This document shows positions 13,274-25,205 of a stretch of 64,000 bases of DNA, one piece after another. Numbering within the stretch: position 1 is the first letter of the stretch; each line of letters begins with the position of its first letter. The DNA lies in assembly GCF_030445035.2 (NCBI RefSeq), contig NC_080683.1, positions 118,281,225 through 118,345,224 on the forward strand, in the 5' to 3' direction. The DNA is from Dasypus novemcinctus. Taxonomy: Eukaryota > Chordata > Mammalia > Cingulata > Dasypodidae. Position numbers and translations under genes: made by a program. The notes under the pieces were generated by a model. The model did not search any database. It saw only the letters and a list, made by a program, of their open reading frames with translations, and was not told where the DNA came from.

Positions 13274-13698
13274 GGGAAGCGGACTTGGTCCAGTGGTTAG
13301 GGCGTCTGTCTACCACATGGGAGGTCCACGGTTCAAACCCCGGGCCTCCTTGACCTGTGTGGAGCTGGCCCATGCACAGTGCTGATGTGCACAAGGAGTG
13401 CCGTGCCACACAGGGGTGTCCCCCGCGTAGGGGAGCCCTATGTGCAAGGAGTGCGCCCCGTAAGGAGAGCCACCCAGCGTGAAAGAAAGTGCAGCCTGCC
13501 CAGGAGTGGTGCCACACACATGGAGAGCTGACACAGCAAGATGACACAACAAAAAGAAACACAGATTCCTGGTGCCGCTGACAAGAATACAAGCTGACAC
13601 AGCAAATGGACACAGAGACACAGAGAACAGTTAGCTGGGGGGAGGGGGGGAGGGAAGGGGAGAGAAATAAATAAAATAAATCTTAAAAAAAAAAAAAA
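13274..13698 (+). mobile_element. DAS SINE, second of a tandem pair
   Basis: Same orientation and same target: GGCAATGGG recurs at 13265-13273 and 13699-13707. Slightly more diverged body than its neighbour (TGTGCACAAGG instead of TGCGCGCAAGG), with extra sequence before the A-rich tail. Confidence 0.9.
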
Positions 13699-15214
13699 GG
13701 CAATGGGTTGAAATACTTTAAGTGATAAAACAATTGCCAACCAAGGATTTTATATCTAGCAAGACTTTCTTTCAAAAATGAAGAGGAGATTAAGACATTC
13801 CCAGATAAACAAAAACTGAAGGAGTTCATTACCACTAGACTTGCCCTGCAAGAAATGCAAAAGGGAGTTCTTCTGGTGGAAAGGAGAGGACACTAGATAG
13901 TGGTTCACAGTGGCAGAAAAATAAAGATCTCTGGCTCAAGGTAACAATTTGGGTTATTGCAAATACTAGCACTATTGTATATTTCTGATATGTTACTCTA
14001 CTTCTTACTTCCTACAGATGCTAAAATGAAAAGGCATAAAAAGCAATGATAAAACTACAGTTTTGGATATACCATGTACAAAGCTATAATTTGAAACAAG
14101 TACAAACGAAAGGTGGGGAAAGGAGGGGTACAGAAAGAGTATATGTGCCTGTTATTGAAGTCAAGTTAGTGTCAAATTAAACATGGTTGTTATATATTTA
14201 TGATGGTAACCACAAGGAAAATATGTAAAAATATACCCAGAAAGAAATGAGAAGAGACTCAATATAGTACAATACACACAATAAATAAATATCAAAATAG
14301 GCAATAACAGAAGAATTGAGGGACAAAAAAGATAGAAGACTTACAAAGACTAAATAGCAAAATGACAGAAAAAAGTCCTACATAATGAGTAGTTACTTTA
14401 AATGTAAGTGAATTAAACTCTCCAGTCAAAAGGCTGAGGTAGGCAGTACAGATAAAAAAGCATGACTCAATTATATGCTGTTTACAAGAGATTCAACTTA
14501 AAATTCAAAGACACAAGTAGGATGAAAGTGAAAGGATGGAAAAATATATCATGCAAGTAGAAACCAAAAGAAAGCTGGGATGGCTATACTAATAATAGAT
14601 AAAATAGTCATTAAGTAAAAACTGTTATGAGGGACAAAGACAGTATTTATATACTGATGAAGGGGTCAATTCAACATGAAGATATAACAATTGTAAGTAT
14701 TAATATATATGCACCTAAGAACAGAGCCCCAAAATATATGAAGGCAATACTGACTGATTTGAAGGGAGAAAGAGACGGTTCTACTTTAAAAGTAGGAGAC
14801 ATTAATACACCTCTTTAATAATGGATAGAACATTGAGACAGAAGATATAAAGAAACAGAAGACTTGAATGATGCCCTAAACCAACTAGACCTAAGAGACA
14901 TACATAGAACACTTCCCCCAACAGCAACAGAATGCACATTCTTTTGGAGTGCACATGGATCATTCTCCAGGACAGACCATATATTAGGTCACAAAAAAAG
15001 CCACAATAAATTTAAGAATATTGAAATCATACAATGTATCTTCTCTAAACACAATGGAATGAAGTTATTAATCAATAACAGAGGGAGAAATGGAAAATTC
15101 ACAAACGTAGAAATTGTTAAAACAACATACTCAAACTAACCAATTAGTTAAAGAGGAAAGCACAAGGGAAAGTAGGAGTTATCTGGAGGTGAATGAAAAT
15201 ACAACACACCAAAA

Positions 15215-15627
15215 CTTTTTTTAAAGATTTATTTATTTATTTCTCTCCCCCTCCCCAACCCTGGTTGTCTGTTCTGTGTCTATTTGCTGCGTCGTCTTCT
15301 TTGTCCGCTTCTGTTGTTGTCAGCGGCATGGGAATATGTGTTTCTTTCGGTTGCGTCATCTTGTTGTGTCAGCTCCCCGTGTGTGCGGCACCATTCCTGG
15401 GCAGGGTGCACTTTCTTTCGTGCTGGGTGGCTCTCCTTATGGGGGTGCACTCCTTGCACGTGGGGCTCCCCTACGTGGGGGACACCCTTGTGTGGCACGG
15501 CACTCCTTGCGCACATCAGCACTGTGCATGGACCAGCTCCACATAGGTCAAGGAGGCCCGGGATTTGAACCATGGACCTCCCATGTGGTAGACGGACACC
15601 CTAACCACTGGGCCAAGTCTGCTTCCC
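15215..15627 (-). mobile_element. DAS SINE in L1 ORF2
   Basis: Antisense copy; B-box complement near 15570. Target-site duplication ACACACCAAA at 15205-15214 and 15628-15637. The long open frames here (up to 141 codons) come from the GC-rich SINE body. Confidence 0.9.
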
Positions 15628-16394
15628 ACACACCAAACCTTAAGGGATGCAATAAAGGCAGTGCAGAGAGGGAAATTTATTTTTTATTTTTATTTTTTTG
15701 AGAGGGAAATTTATAGCTCTAAATGCCTACATGAAAAAAGAAAGACTTCACATCAGAGCACTAACCTCAAAACTGGAAGAACTAGAAAAAGAAAAGCAAA
15801 CAAACACTAAGTAAGCAGAAGGAAACAACAAAGATTAGAATGGAGACAAATGAAATAGAGAATTTAAAAAATGACAGAGAAAATGAGCAAAACCAAAAGT
15901 TGGTTATTTGAAAAGGTCAATAAAATTGATAAACTTCTAGTTAGACTGAAGAATAAAAAAAAGAGACTGGATACAAATAACTATAATCAGAAATTAAAAG
16001 TGGGACATTACTACTAATCCCACTGAAAAAGGAGGATTATAAGAGGACACTGTGAACAACTGTACACCAACCAACTTGTAATCTGGATGAAATGGGCAAA
16101 TTCCTAAAAACTCACAAACTATCTACTGACTCAAGAAGAAATAGAAGATCTCGACAAACCAGTACTAGTAAAGAGATTGAGTAAGTAATCAAAAACCCCC
16201 AAACAAAGAAAAGTCCAGGACAAGGTGGCTTCACAGGGGGAATCTTACCAAACATTAGAAGAATAATTAATACCAATTCTTCTCAAAATCTTCTGATAAA
16301 TTGAAGGAGAGGTAACACTCCCTAACTCATTCCATGAGGCCAACATCATCGTCATATCAAAATCAGATAAAGATACAAGAAAAGAAAATTATAG

Positions 16395-16768
16395 GGAAAC
16401 GGACTTGGCCCAGTGGTTAGGGCATCCATCTACCACATGGGAGGTCCACAGTTCAAACCACGGGCTTCCTTGTCCCGTGTGGAGCTGGCCCACGAGCAGT
16501 GCTGATGCACACAAGGAGTGCCCTGCCACGCAGGGGTGAACCCCACGTAGGGGAGCCCCACGCGCAAGGAGTGCACCCGTAAAGGAGAGCCGCCCAGCGC
16601 GAAAGAAAGTGCAGCCTGCCCAGGAATGGCGCTGCACACACTTCCCGTGCCGCTGACGACAACAGAAGCAGACAAAGAAACAAGACGCAGCAAATAGACA
16701 CAGAGAACAGACAACCGGGGGAGGGGGGGGGGATTAAAAATAAAATAAATAAATCTTTAAAAAAAAAA
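16395..16768 (+). mobile_element. DAS SINE in L1 ORF2
   Basis: A box TTGGCCCAGTGG, B box GGTTCAAACCACGG, A-rich tail. Target-site duplication AGAAAATTATAG at 16383-16394 and 16769-16780. Confidence 0.9.
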
Positions 16769-17027
16769 AGAAAATTATAGATCAATGTTTTAATGAACAT
16801 AGATGCAAAAATCCTCAACAAAAAAATACCAGCAAATCATATCCAAGAGCACATTAAAAGAATTATATACCATCATAAAATGTGATTTATCACAGGTATG
16901 CAAGGATGGTTCAGTGCAAGAAAATCAATTAATGTATTACACAACATTAACAGAATAAAGGAGGGAAAAAACCTCATGATCATCTCAATTGATGCAGAAA
17001 AGGCATTTCCCTAAACCCAGCATCAAT

Positions 17028-17135
17028 TCTTTTTATTTTTATTTTTTTGTGGTACTGGGACTGGGGATTGAATATGGGGCCTGGTATGTGGGATGCAAGC
17101 ACTCAACTATATGAGCTATATCCACTCCCACCAAG
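17028..17135 (-). mobile_element. Short tRNA-derived SINE in L1 ORF2
   Basis: T-rich start, then GGGGATTGAATATGGGGC and ATATGAGCTATATCCACTCC: the complement of a tRNA-like head without the long body. It splits the L1 RT sequence. Borders are approximate. Confidence 0.7.
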
Positions 17136-17289
17136 TCATCTTGATAAAAACACTTAGAAAACTGAGAACAGAAGGAAACTTGCTCTACATGATAAAGAGC
17201 ATTGTGGTGGTCTGAAGTTGCATGTACCCCAGAAACACATGCTTAAATCTAATCCATTCCTGTGGGTAAAATCCCACTGGAAGTAGGAT

Positions 17290-17815
17290 CTTTTTATTTA
17301 TTTTTCCCTCCTGAGATGGACCCCTTGTCTGTTTGCTCATTGTTTTTGTTTGTTGTCTGTTCTTTTTTTCTTTAGGAAGCACCAGGAACCAATCCTGGGG
17401 CCTCACCTGTGGGAGGCAGGCTCTCAACTACTTGAGCCACATCTGCTCCCTGCTCATTTGTTGTTGTTTTTTTTTTATTATTATGCATTTTTATTTATTT
17501 TTAATTTTTTTATTCACTTTTTAAAAATATTACATTCAAAAAATATGAGGTCCCATTCAACCCCACCGCCCCCATCCCACCTGCTCATTTGTTTTTGATT
17601 GTTGTTTGCTCATTGTCTGTTCATTGTCTTGCTCATTGTTTTTGCACATTTTCTTCTCTTCGTTTTTGCTGGTTGTCTTCCCCTTTATTTTTGCTCAATG
17701 ACTGCTCCTTGTCTGCTTGTTGTTTGTCTTCTCTAGGAGGCACCAGGAACCGAACCTGGGACCTCCCATGTGGGAGGCAGGCACTCAACTGCTTGAGCCA
17801 CATCTCCTCCCTGGA
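17290..17815 (-). mobile_element. Two tandem tRNA-like SINE units with a small L1 3-prime stub
   Basis: Two antisense heads (GGAAGCACCAGGAACCAATC near 17375; GGAGGCACCAGGAACCGAAC near 17740) each end in a GAGCCACATCTGCTCCC-type motif. Between them about 17465-17580 resembles an antisense non-LTR 3-prime end (TACATTCAAAAAATATGAGG). This two-unit form recurs at 33.53-33.84 kb. Confidence 0.65.
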
Positions 17816-17884
17816 AGTAGGACCTTTTGATGAGGCTACTTGAGCTAAAGTGTGAGCCACCTCATTCAGGTTGGTTCTTTTTCA

Positions 17885-18236
17885 TTAAAAAAAAATATTT
17901 ATCTCCTCCCTACTGTTTTTGCACTCACTGTCTGCTCTCTGTGTCCATTTGCTGCATGTTCTTCTGTGTCTGTTTGTCTTTTCTTTGGGCAACACCAGGA
18001 ACCAATCATGTGACCTTCCAGAGTGGGAGAGAGGTGCTCAATCTCTTGCACCACCTCAGCTCCCTGGTCTGCTGCGTCTCTTATTGTCTTTCCTCTGTGT
18101 CTCTTTTTGTTGCTTCATCTTGCTGTGCCAGCTCTCTGCATGGGCCAGCTTGCCTTCACCAGGAGGCCCTGGGAATCAACCCTTGACCTCCTATATGGTG
18201 GACCGAGCCCAATCGCTTGAACCACATCCACTTCCC
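17885..18236 (-). mobile_element. DAS-related SINE in the solo LTR
   Basis: Antisense; T-rich tail complement at 17885, GCTGTGCCAGCTCTC body and a tRNA-like head ending CTTGAACCACATCCACTTCC. The LTR text GGTTGGTTCTT is repeated on both sides (target-site duplication). Confidence 0.8.
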
Positions 18237-19204
18237 TAGGTTGGTTCTTAATCCTCTCCCTAGATTCCTTTATAAGAGAATGAAAATCAGCCAAAGAGAA
18301 AGAAAGCTATGGAAGCAAGAAACTCAAACAATGAAACCCAGAGTAGAAGGAAGAGACCAGCAGGCACTGCTCTGTGCCTTACCATGTGGCAGAGGAGCCC
18401 AGGATTGCTGGCAGCTAGTTTTGGGGAAGAAAGCATCACCCTGATGATGCCTTGATTTGGACATTTCCATGGCATCAAAACTGTAAGCAAATAAATTCCC
18501 ATTGTTTAAGCCAAACCCATTTCATGGTATCTGCTTTGAGAAGCATAGGAAATGAAAACAGGCATATATGAAAAACCCATAGCTGGTATCATACTTACTG
18601 GTGAACCACTGAAAGCTTTCCCTCTAAGATCAGTAACTAGACAAGGATGCCCACTGTCACTCTATTCAATATTGTACTGGAAGTTCTAGCCAGAGCAATT
18701 AGGCAAGTACACAAAATAGAAGACATCTAAATTGGAAAGGAAGAAGTAAAACTTTCCCTATTGCAGAAGATACGATCTTACATACAGAAAATCTACAACA
18801 AAGTTCCTAGAGTTAATAAATGAATTCAGAATAGTGGCAGGGTATTAGATCAACACTCCAAAATCAGTAGTGTTTCTATACACCAGTAATGTACAATCAG
18901 AAATAGAAACAAAGAAGAAAAAATCAATTTACTCCATTTACAATCACAAATATTTAAAAGAATCAATTATCTAGGAATAAATTTAATCAAGGATGCAAAA
19001 GACTTGTACATGGAAAACTATAAAATATTGCCTAAAGAAACAAAGAAGACCTAAATAAATGGAAGGACATTCTATTTCCATGTATTGGAAGACTAAATAC
19101 TGTCAAGATGTCAGTTCGACCCAAAACAATGTACAATCAATGCAATCCAATAAAAACTCCAACAGCTTTCTTTGCAGAAGTGGAAAAGCCAATCATCAAA
19201 TTTA

Positions 19205-19576
19205 TTTTTTTTTAAAGATTTATTTATTTATTTGTAATTCCCCCCCCCTCCTCCAGTTGTCTGTTCTCTGTGTCTATTTGCTGCGTCTTGTTTCTTTGTC
19301 CACTTCTGTTGTCGTCAGCGGCCCGGGAAGTGTGGGCGGCGCCATTCCTGGGCAGGCTGCACTTTCTTTTGTGCTGGGCGGCTCTCCTTATGGGCGCACT
19401 CCTTGCGCGTGGGGCTCCCCTACGCGGGGGACACCCCTGCATGGCAGGGCACTCCTTGCGCGCATCAGCAGTGCGCATGGGCCAGCTCCACATGGGACAA
19501 GGAGGCCCGGGGTTTGAACCGTGGACCTCCCATGTGGTAGACGGATGCCCTAACCACTGGGCCAAGTCTGTTTCCT
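19205..19576 (-). mobile_element. DAS SINE in L1 ORF2
   Basis: CpG-rich, well-preserved antisense copy. Target-site duplication CAATCATCAAATTTA at 19190-19204 and 19577-19591. The 143- to 173-codon frames in both directions are SINE composition, not genes. Confidence 0.9.
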
Positions 19577-21297
19577 CAATCATCAAATTTATATGGAAGG
19601 GTAAGGGGCCCCGAATAGTCAAAGCCATGTTGAAAAAGAAAAATGAAAAGTTGGAGGATTTACACTTCCTGATCTTAAAACTTATTACAAAGCCACAGTA
19701 AATAAAACGGTATGGTACTGACACAAGGACAGACATATAGACCAATGGAATGGAACTGAGAGTTCACAAGTCAACCCTCACATTTAACGCCAGCTGATTT
19801 TTGACAAGGGAGATCATTCAATTAAGAGAGAACAGTCTCCTCAACAAACGGTGCTGGCAAAGCTGGATCTCTATATTGAAAAGAATGGAGATGGACTGCT
19901 ACCTCATGCCATATACAAAAAGACAACTCAAAATCTTTCAAATACCCAAGTGAAAGAGACAGAACTTTAAAAACTCCTGGAAGAAAATATAGGGAAACAT
20001 CTTTAGTACCATGTGTTAGGCAATGGTTTCTTAGACTTTACACCAAAACACGTGCAAAACTAGAAAAAAGAAATACATGGGACCTCATGAAGATGAAAAA
20101 CTTCTGTGCTTCAAAGGACTTTAACATGAAAGAAAAACTATAACTTATACAATGGGAGAAAATATTTAGAAACCATATACCTGATAAGGGTTTAATATGT
20201 AGAATATATAAAGAAATCCTTCGACTCAACAACAAAAAGACAACACAAATTTTAAAATGGGCAAAAGACTTGAAGAGACATTTCTTAAAGGAAATGCATA
20301 AATAGTCAAAACCTACATGAAAAGATGATTGACATAATTGAGCCATTAGGGTAATGCAAATCAAAACCACAAATCACACCCACTATAATGGCAACTAATA
20401 AAAAATGGAAAATTACAAGTGTTGGAGAGTATGTGGAGAAAAAGGAACACTCATTCATTGATGGTGGGAATGTACAATGGTGTAGCCACTATGGAAAGCA
20501 GTTTGGCAGTTTTTCAGAAAGTTAAGTATAGAATTACCACATGACCAGGCAATCCCACTCGAAAGCAGGGACTCAAACAGGTATTTAAACACCAATGTTC
20601 ATAGCGACATTATTCACAATTAGCTAAAGATAGAAACACCCCAAGCATCTGTCAACTGATGAGTGGATGAACAACATGTGGTATATACACACAATGGAAT
20701 CATTTTTAGCCATGAAAAGGAATGAAGTTCTGATACATGTGATGATATGGATGGACGTGGAAGACATCGTGTTGAGTGAAATAATCCAGACAGAAGAGGA
20801 CAAGTATTATATGATCTTATTGACATGAAGTAATCAGAATAAGCCAACTCATAGAATCTAGAATATAGGTTACTGGAGGACAGAACGGGGGTAAAGAATA
20901 GGGAGTGAATGCTTAAAATATACAGAGTTTCTATTTGAGATGATAGAGAAGTTTTGGTAATGGATGATGATGATGGTAGCACAAATTAACACAACTGAAT
21001 TATATATTTGAATGTGGTTAAAAGGGGAGATTTTAGACAGTATATATGTTACTAGAAGAAAAATTTTAAAAAATTCTGGCAACTGTACAATACAGAAAAA
21101 GTGAACCCTAAGTTAAATTGTGGACTGTAACTCCTAGAATACTTATAAAAATGTGCTTTCAATAATTGTAATAAATGTACCATGCCAATGCAAGGTGTTA
21201 CTAATAGGGTCATATATGGGAGCCCTATATTTTATGCATGATTTTTCTGTAAACCCACAACTTCTCTAATAAAAATTAAAAAAAATATATAGCATAA

Positions 21298-23825
21298 ACT
21301 ATTTTTAAAAGACATATTTACAGATGCATATTTACATATACTTCCTATGCATAGAAACAGCATAGAAAGCCATAGGCCCAGGTTTTAAAATTTTTTAATA
21401 GACTTTTTGAGGTAGAACGTCCACACAGCAAAACGTACTATGCTCATGTACTATGTAGAGTGGTGTGACCTGGCCTGCAGGCAAGGTCCAGAACCTTCCC
21501 ATCGCCCAAGCCGCTGTCCTCAGGCCCCGTTCCCACCCTGGTCTCTGGCAAAGACTCTGTCTTTGCCTATAGTTTTGCCTTTTCCAGAAAGTCAGATAAA
21601 TGGAAGCTTTGGGGAGGTAGGGTGTTGTATAAAATTGTTCCCCCCACCCCGAAAATAGGAAATGGGTAAAATCTTCTCCTTTCTTGTATGTTGCATTTCT
21701 ATTTTCTAACTTTTTAGGACAAACACTATTCTGCAACTTAGAAAAAGGCAAAATTAAGGGTTGTGGGTACCACAATAATAAATGAGGGAATATAGCTATT
21801 AGACAAAGTAAGAGGTAAATTTGTAGGGTACTTAAGTTGCAGCGCTGACTTCTGCCATTGCTTTAGGCAGGGGGCCCCATTCGTCCCCCCAGCCATGCTG
21901 AGGAAGGCCCTGGGTGTTCCCACGGCAAGAGGAGGGGCACTTGCCCCACAGTCCACAGGCAGAGGTGGGATTTGCACCCAGGCCCTCAGGCAACACGGCA
22001 CCTAGAGCCCGAACACCCAGGCCCTTCCCCAGCAGGAGCCCCGGCGGGGTGGGGGCATGAGCCGAGGCGCCGAGACCCGCTCTGCATGGCCCACGCTGCA
22101 GGGTCACGAAGCTCGGAGACCCTCACTCCCCAGCGGTTAGAGCAGCGGCGACGCCACTCTGTTCCCCAGCAAGGCGGGCCTTTTCCCTTCCACCTCACCT
22201 CCTCTTACCTAACTCTTTGGAAGAGGGCAGAAGAGTGGGGAGAGGACCTACAAGCACCTAATTTGGGGTTGAAGTCTGACTTCCCCTTAGCTGGAGAGAG
22301 ACTGCCACCTGGAGAGAGGCCCTTGGGAAATCCACCACTGTCATGACTGGTGGCAGGTGAAGGGGTGGTAGATGAGCTCAAAGTAACCCTCAGCTGGGCA
22401 ATCCCCCCTTCCCTTCCCTTTCAGGGAGATAATTGTGCAAAGTCAAACTCTCCTCCCTGGTATTTGTTTCCATCATTTCCACCCAGAAATCTCTCTCAGA
22501 CACCACACACACCTGCTCGTTTCTCTCTCCCACATCTGTGAACGCTTCTCCAGGTACCTCCCGCGAGGCGCCCTCCCTCTTCCTGACGTCCTCCCTGCAG
22601 TTCCTGACCTCCCAAGCAGCTCTCTTCTGGTTGATCAGCACAGACAGGATTCACGAAACAGCCCAACTAAAGAAAAGACCAGCCGTTGGCTTTCAAGTGT
22701 TCTAGACCCGGGACAGTGCTAGCTTGTCCCCTTGAGAATCTGGCCAGAACAGTGCACCTGCTCCCAGCTGTGCAGCTTTGCGCTGCTATTTAACCTTTGC
22801 CCCGTTCCTCATCTGTAAAGTGGGCTCCTCACGGATCCCACCTCCTAGGGGCCCTGGGGGGACAAAACAGGTCAATTCCTGTAACACACCTGAAATGGCT
22901 TCTGGCACAGAGCAAGGGCAAAATAAACATGGGCTACTGGTATTTTCTCAAACATGAATATTCAGTATTCTAAAACGCCTTTGCTCTGTCTTACTCTTTA
23001 CATTACTATTACAACAGTCTTTTTAGAAAAATGAATTTTACCCGCAAATATAGTGTTTCAGCTACATTACCAATTAAGTGTCCTCTTAGTAGGTAACCTG
23101 GAGATCTGACCTCCACTCATAATATTGTTTCCATGGAAAATTTATTTTGAATTAAAACCTTTATTTACAAGTGAAAATTTGAAGCACAAATTATCTGGAA
23201 GGTAGGGAATGCCTATCTTAAAAAATGTAAATGCCTATAAAACTATGAGATATTATTTAAGTTACCAGAAAATTCTTTACTTTTGGAAACAGGATGAATT
23301 TAATAACTGATTTGCCTATTTGTGATGTCCCAGCTGCTGTGCACTCCTGAGCAGTGGGGAGGAGAGGAGAGGGGACTCGGGAGCTCCTCACTTACTCAGA
23401 AGGGTTGGATTTGTATCCAGACTCAACAAGTGCCTCACAGCACTGTATTTAAATAAAATAACTTTAAGTGACACCATCTGCGCTTGTTAGAGGAGTCAGT
23501 TTCCTGAAGATAAGTTACTGAGCTGAGGGCCTCTGGTTTGCCTGGGTACAAAAAGCAATAAAGCGACCTTACAACAAGGAAGCAGACCCTACTCCCCACT
23601 TCCTTTTTCTTTCTCCCCATAAGGAAGCACTGCTTTGACCTGAAAGCCGGGTGAGGTTCTGGTTATCTTGGAATTAACAGCAACAAAATATTTCTTTATG
23701 GAGTTGCGAGGTTTAGCGATGAAAAAATACAGGACAGCGAATTAAATCAGAATTTCAGATAAACAATGAATAATTTTCCAATATACGTATGCCCCAAATA
23801 TTGCATGGGACATACTTATACTGAC
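21298..23825. other. Intergenic DNA with MIR remnants and a GC-rich patch
   Basis: 21840-22200 is GC-rich with moderate CpG. About 21925-22020 looks like an antisense MIR (GGTGGGATTTGCACCCAGGC). About 22735-22945 is a plus-strand MIR (TTCCTCATCTGTAAAGTGGG, then TGGCACAGAGCAAGGGC). Open frames up to 124 codons are compositional. No gene is recognised. Confidence 0.5.
22735..22945 (+). repeat. MIR SINE
   Basis: The order TTTAACCTTTGCCCCGTTCC, TCATCTGTAAAGTGGG and TTCTGGCACAGAGCAAGGGC matches the core and 3-prime part of an ancient mammalian MIR. Confidence 0.7.
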
Positions 23826-23838
23826 AAAGTATTTGTTG

Positions 23839-23919
23839 GGAGGGGGTAGGATATATGGGAATCCCCTATATTTTTTAATGTAAATTTATGTAATCTAAAG
23901 CTTCTTTAAAAAAAAAAAA
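23839..23919 (+). mobile_element. Very short L1 3-prime stub with clear duplication
   Basis: An 81-bp L1 3-prime end (ATATATGGGAATCCCCTATA, then poly(A)) inserted with a perfect 13-bp duplication AAAGTATTTGTTG at 23826-23838 and 23920-23932. Extreme 5-prime truncation by target-primed reverse transcription. Confidence 0.85.
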
Positions 23920-24025
23920 AAAGTATTTGTTGTTTATCTGAAACCCAAATTTAATGGACCATACTGTGCTAGGCTTTAATCCTTACTTGTTGGGAGATTA
24001 ATATTTCTAGACATATTTCTTCTTA

Positions 24026-24026
24026 G

Positions 24027-24057
<31 letters not shown>
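24026..24057 (+). repeat. (TC)n(AC)n microsatellite
   Basis: A run of TC dinucleotides passes directly into AC dinucleotides, 32 bp in all. Confidence 0.9.
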
Positions 24058-24529
24058 AAGAACACACTCATTTTTATACTCTAAAGGAATAAGTGTATTT
24101 TATAAACAAAATAGACCAATACACATTTACCTTTAAAGTTGTGGAAACTGCTCAAATTAGAGAACTACAAGTAATTCCTGATAATGTTGAAACTGAAGAA
24201 ATCCACAACTCACGTAATCATATTTTACTTCTTATTTGGCTATGTATAATTACAGAAATAAACTAGAGAATTTAAATAAACTAGTTTTTATTTCGACGTA
24301 TTTCTACTCCCTGTTGATAAATGGTGAATGGAATCTGGGCGCTCAAAACAATTTAATATGAGGTAATACTGCCACCTGGAGACCAGAGGCAGGGATGACA
24401 AAAATCAACTTCGTTCCTAATTCCTGGGTCAATAATCTGAGGTGTTGTGACAAGGACTTGGTAACGCGATTCCGCCACTTGCTTACAGGAGAGTTATTTT
24501 AGTTGGCTAAAGGCTGCCAATGCAATATA

Positions 24530-25065
24530 CCAAAAATAGGTTGGCTGTTACAGTGGGAAGTTATTCGGTTGAAAACTTACAGTTCTGAAGCTGGAGAAGA
24601 GGCCCAGTCAAGGTATCATTAGGAGACGCTGTCTCACCAAGCTGCAGTTGTGGGCCATCAGGCACATGGCGGCGCCATCTAAAAATGCTTTCTCTCTAAG
24701 CTTGGCGATAGGCATCAGGCTTGTGTCTCTCCCCTCTCCTCCAGGTCTCCTCTCTTTTAGCCTGGAGGGGTGGGGGTGAAGGACTCTTTTCATGCCTCTG
24801 TTCTCTGCTGATTGCAGTCTCCGGGACCTCTCTTTCAGCCTCTCTGTTTCTGTCTGTGCCACCTTTTTCTGTGTCTGAGACTTTTTTCCTCCATTTTAAA
24901 GAGCTTCAGTAAAAGGATTAAGACCCATACTGGATCATGCCCTACTGAAGTGATCTCATCAAAAGGTCCCATCTACAATAGGTTACATGTACGGGAAGGG
25001 ATTAGATATAAGGACATGGTCTTCTGGGATCTACCCAGCTTCAAACTGTCACAAAAGCCTAAGTT
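24530..25065 (-). mobile_element. Solo LTR, MaLR-like, same family as 60.34 and 17.2 kb
   Basis: Antisense order: GTTGGCTGTTACAGTGGGAA, TTACAGTTCTGAAGC, TCAAGGTATCATTAGG, then AAAAGGATTAAGACCCA and TCAAACTGTCAC. The same order is seen at 60.34-60.80 kb. Non-coding; the 91-codon frame inside is chance. Confidence 0.6.
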
Positions 25066-25072
25066 TTCCACT

Positions 25073-25205
25073 TATTCATTCATTTAGTGAACATGTAAGT
25101 TTCTATCATATACCAGGCCCAAGGCTAGACTTTGGGAATGTAAAATGTGTAAGACCTAATTCCTACCTCTAAGAGGCTCACATTCTAGTGGGAAAGCAGG
25201 TGTAA
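25073..25205 (-). repeat. LINE-2 3-prime end
   Basis: TTCATTTAGTGAACATG, ATACCAGGCCCAAGG and AGAGGCTCACATTCTAGTGG follow the order of the antisense L2 3-prime end. Confidence 0.65.

Larger units (their letters stand above)
17203..18561 (+). mobile_element. Solo LTR (MaLR/ERVL-like) with nested SINEs, inserted in L1
   Basis: It starts TGTGGTGGTCTGAAGTTGC and ends near AGGAAATGAAAACA. The 5-bp context (A/G)GCAT on both sides restores the L1 reading GGCATATATG. The inner landmarks CCTTTATAAGAGAATGAAA (TATA-like) and AACTGTAAGCAAATAAATTC (poly(A)-like) fit an LTR. SINEs occupy 17290-17815 and 17885-18236. There are no retroviral genes. Confidence 0.65.
10307..21285 (+). mobile_element. Full-length L1 with nested insertions
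   Basis: It is bounded by an imperfect 12-bp duplication (TATAAAGCATAA at 10295-10306, TATATAGCATAA at 21286-21297) and ends in AATAAAAATTAAAAAA. Order: 5-prime UTR 10307-11330; ORF1 remnants from about 11340 (KENIGKEIKDIRKTMHEQYK, a coiled-coil region); ORF2 endonuclease 14627-15139 (ITIVSINIYAPKNRAPKYM; TFFWSAHGSFSRTDHILGHK); RT about 16080-19100; C-terminus and 3-prime UTR to 21285. The RT motif near 18760 reads AEDTIL in place of ADD. Removing about 4.2 kb of insertions leaves roughly 6.7 kb, a normal L1 length. All frames are broken. Confidence 0.88.

Noticed and set aside
15276-15701. Long open frames (90-170 codons) over SINEs, e.g. 15276-15701, 19224-19745, 35509-36138, 40624-41265
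   Set aside because: All coincide with GC-rich DAS SINE bodies, occur in several frames and both strands, and repeat the same peptide fragments (e.g. GHPCVARHSL) from copy to copy.
17203-18561. A provirus with gag/pol/env
   Set aside because: Only LTR-like sequence is present; the internal length is made of SINEs and an L1 stub.
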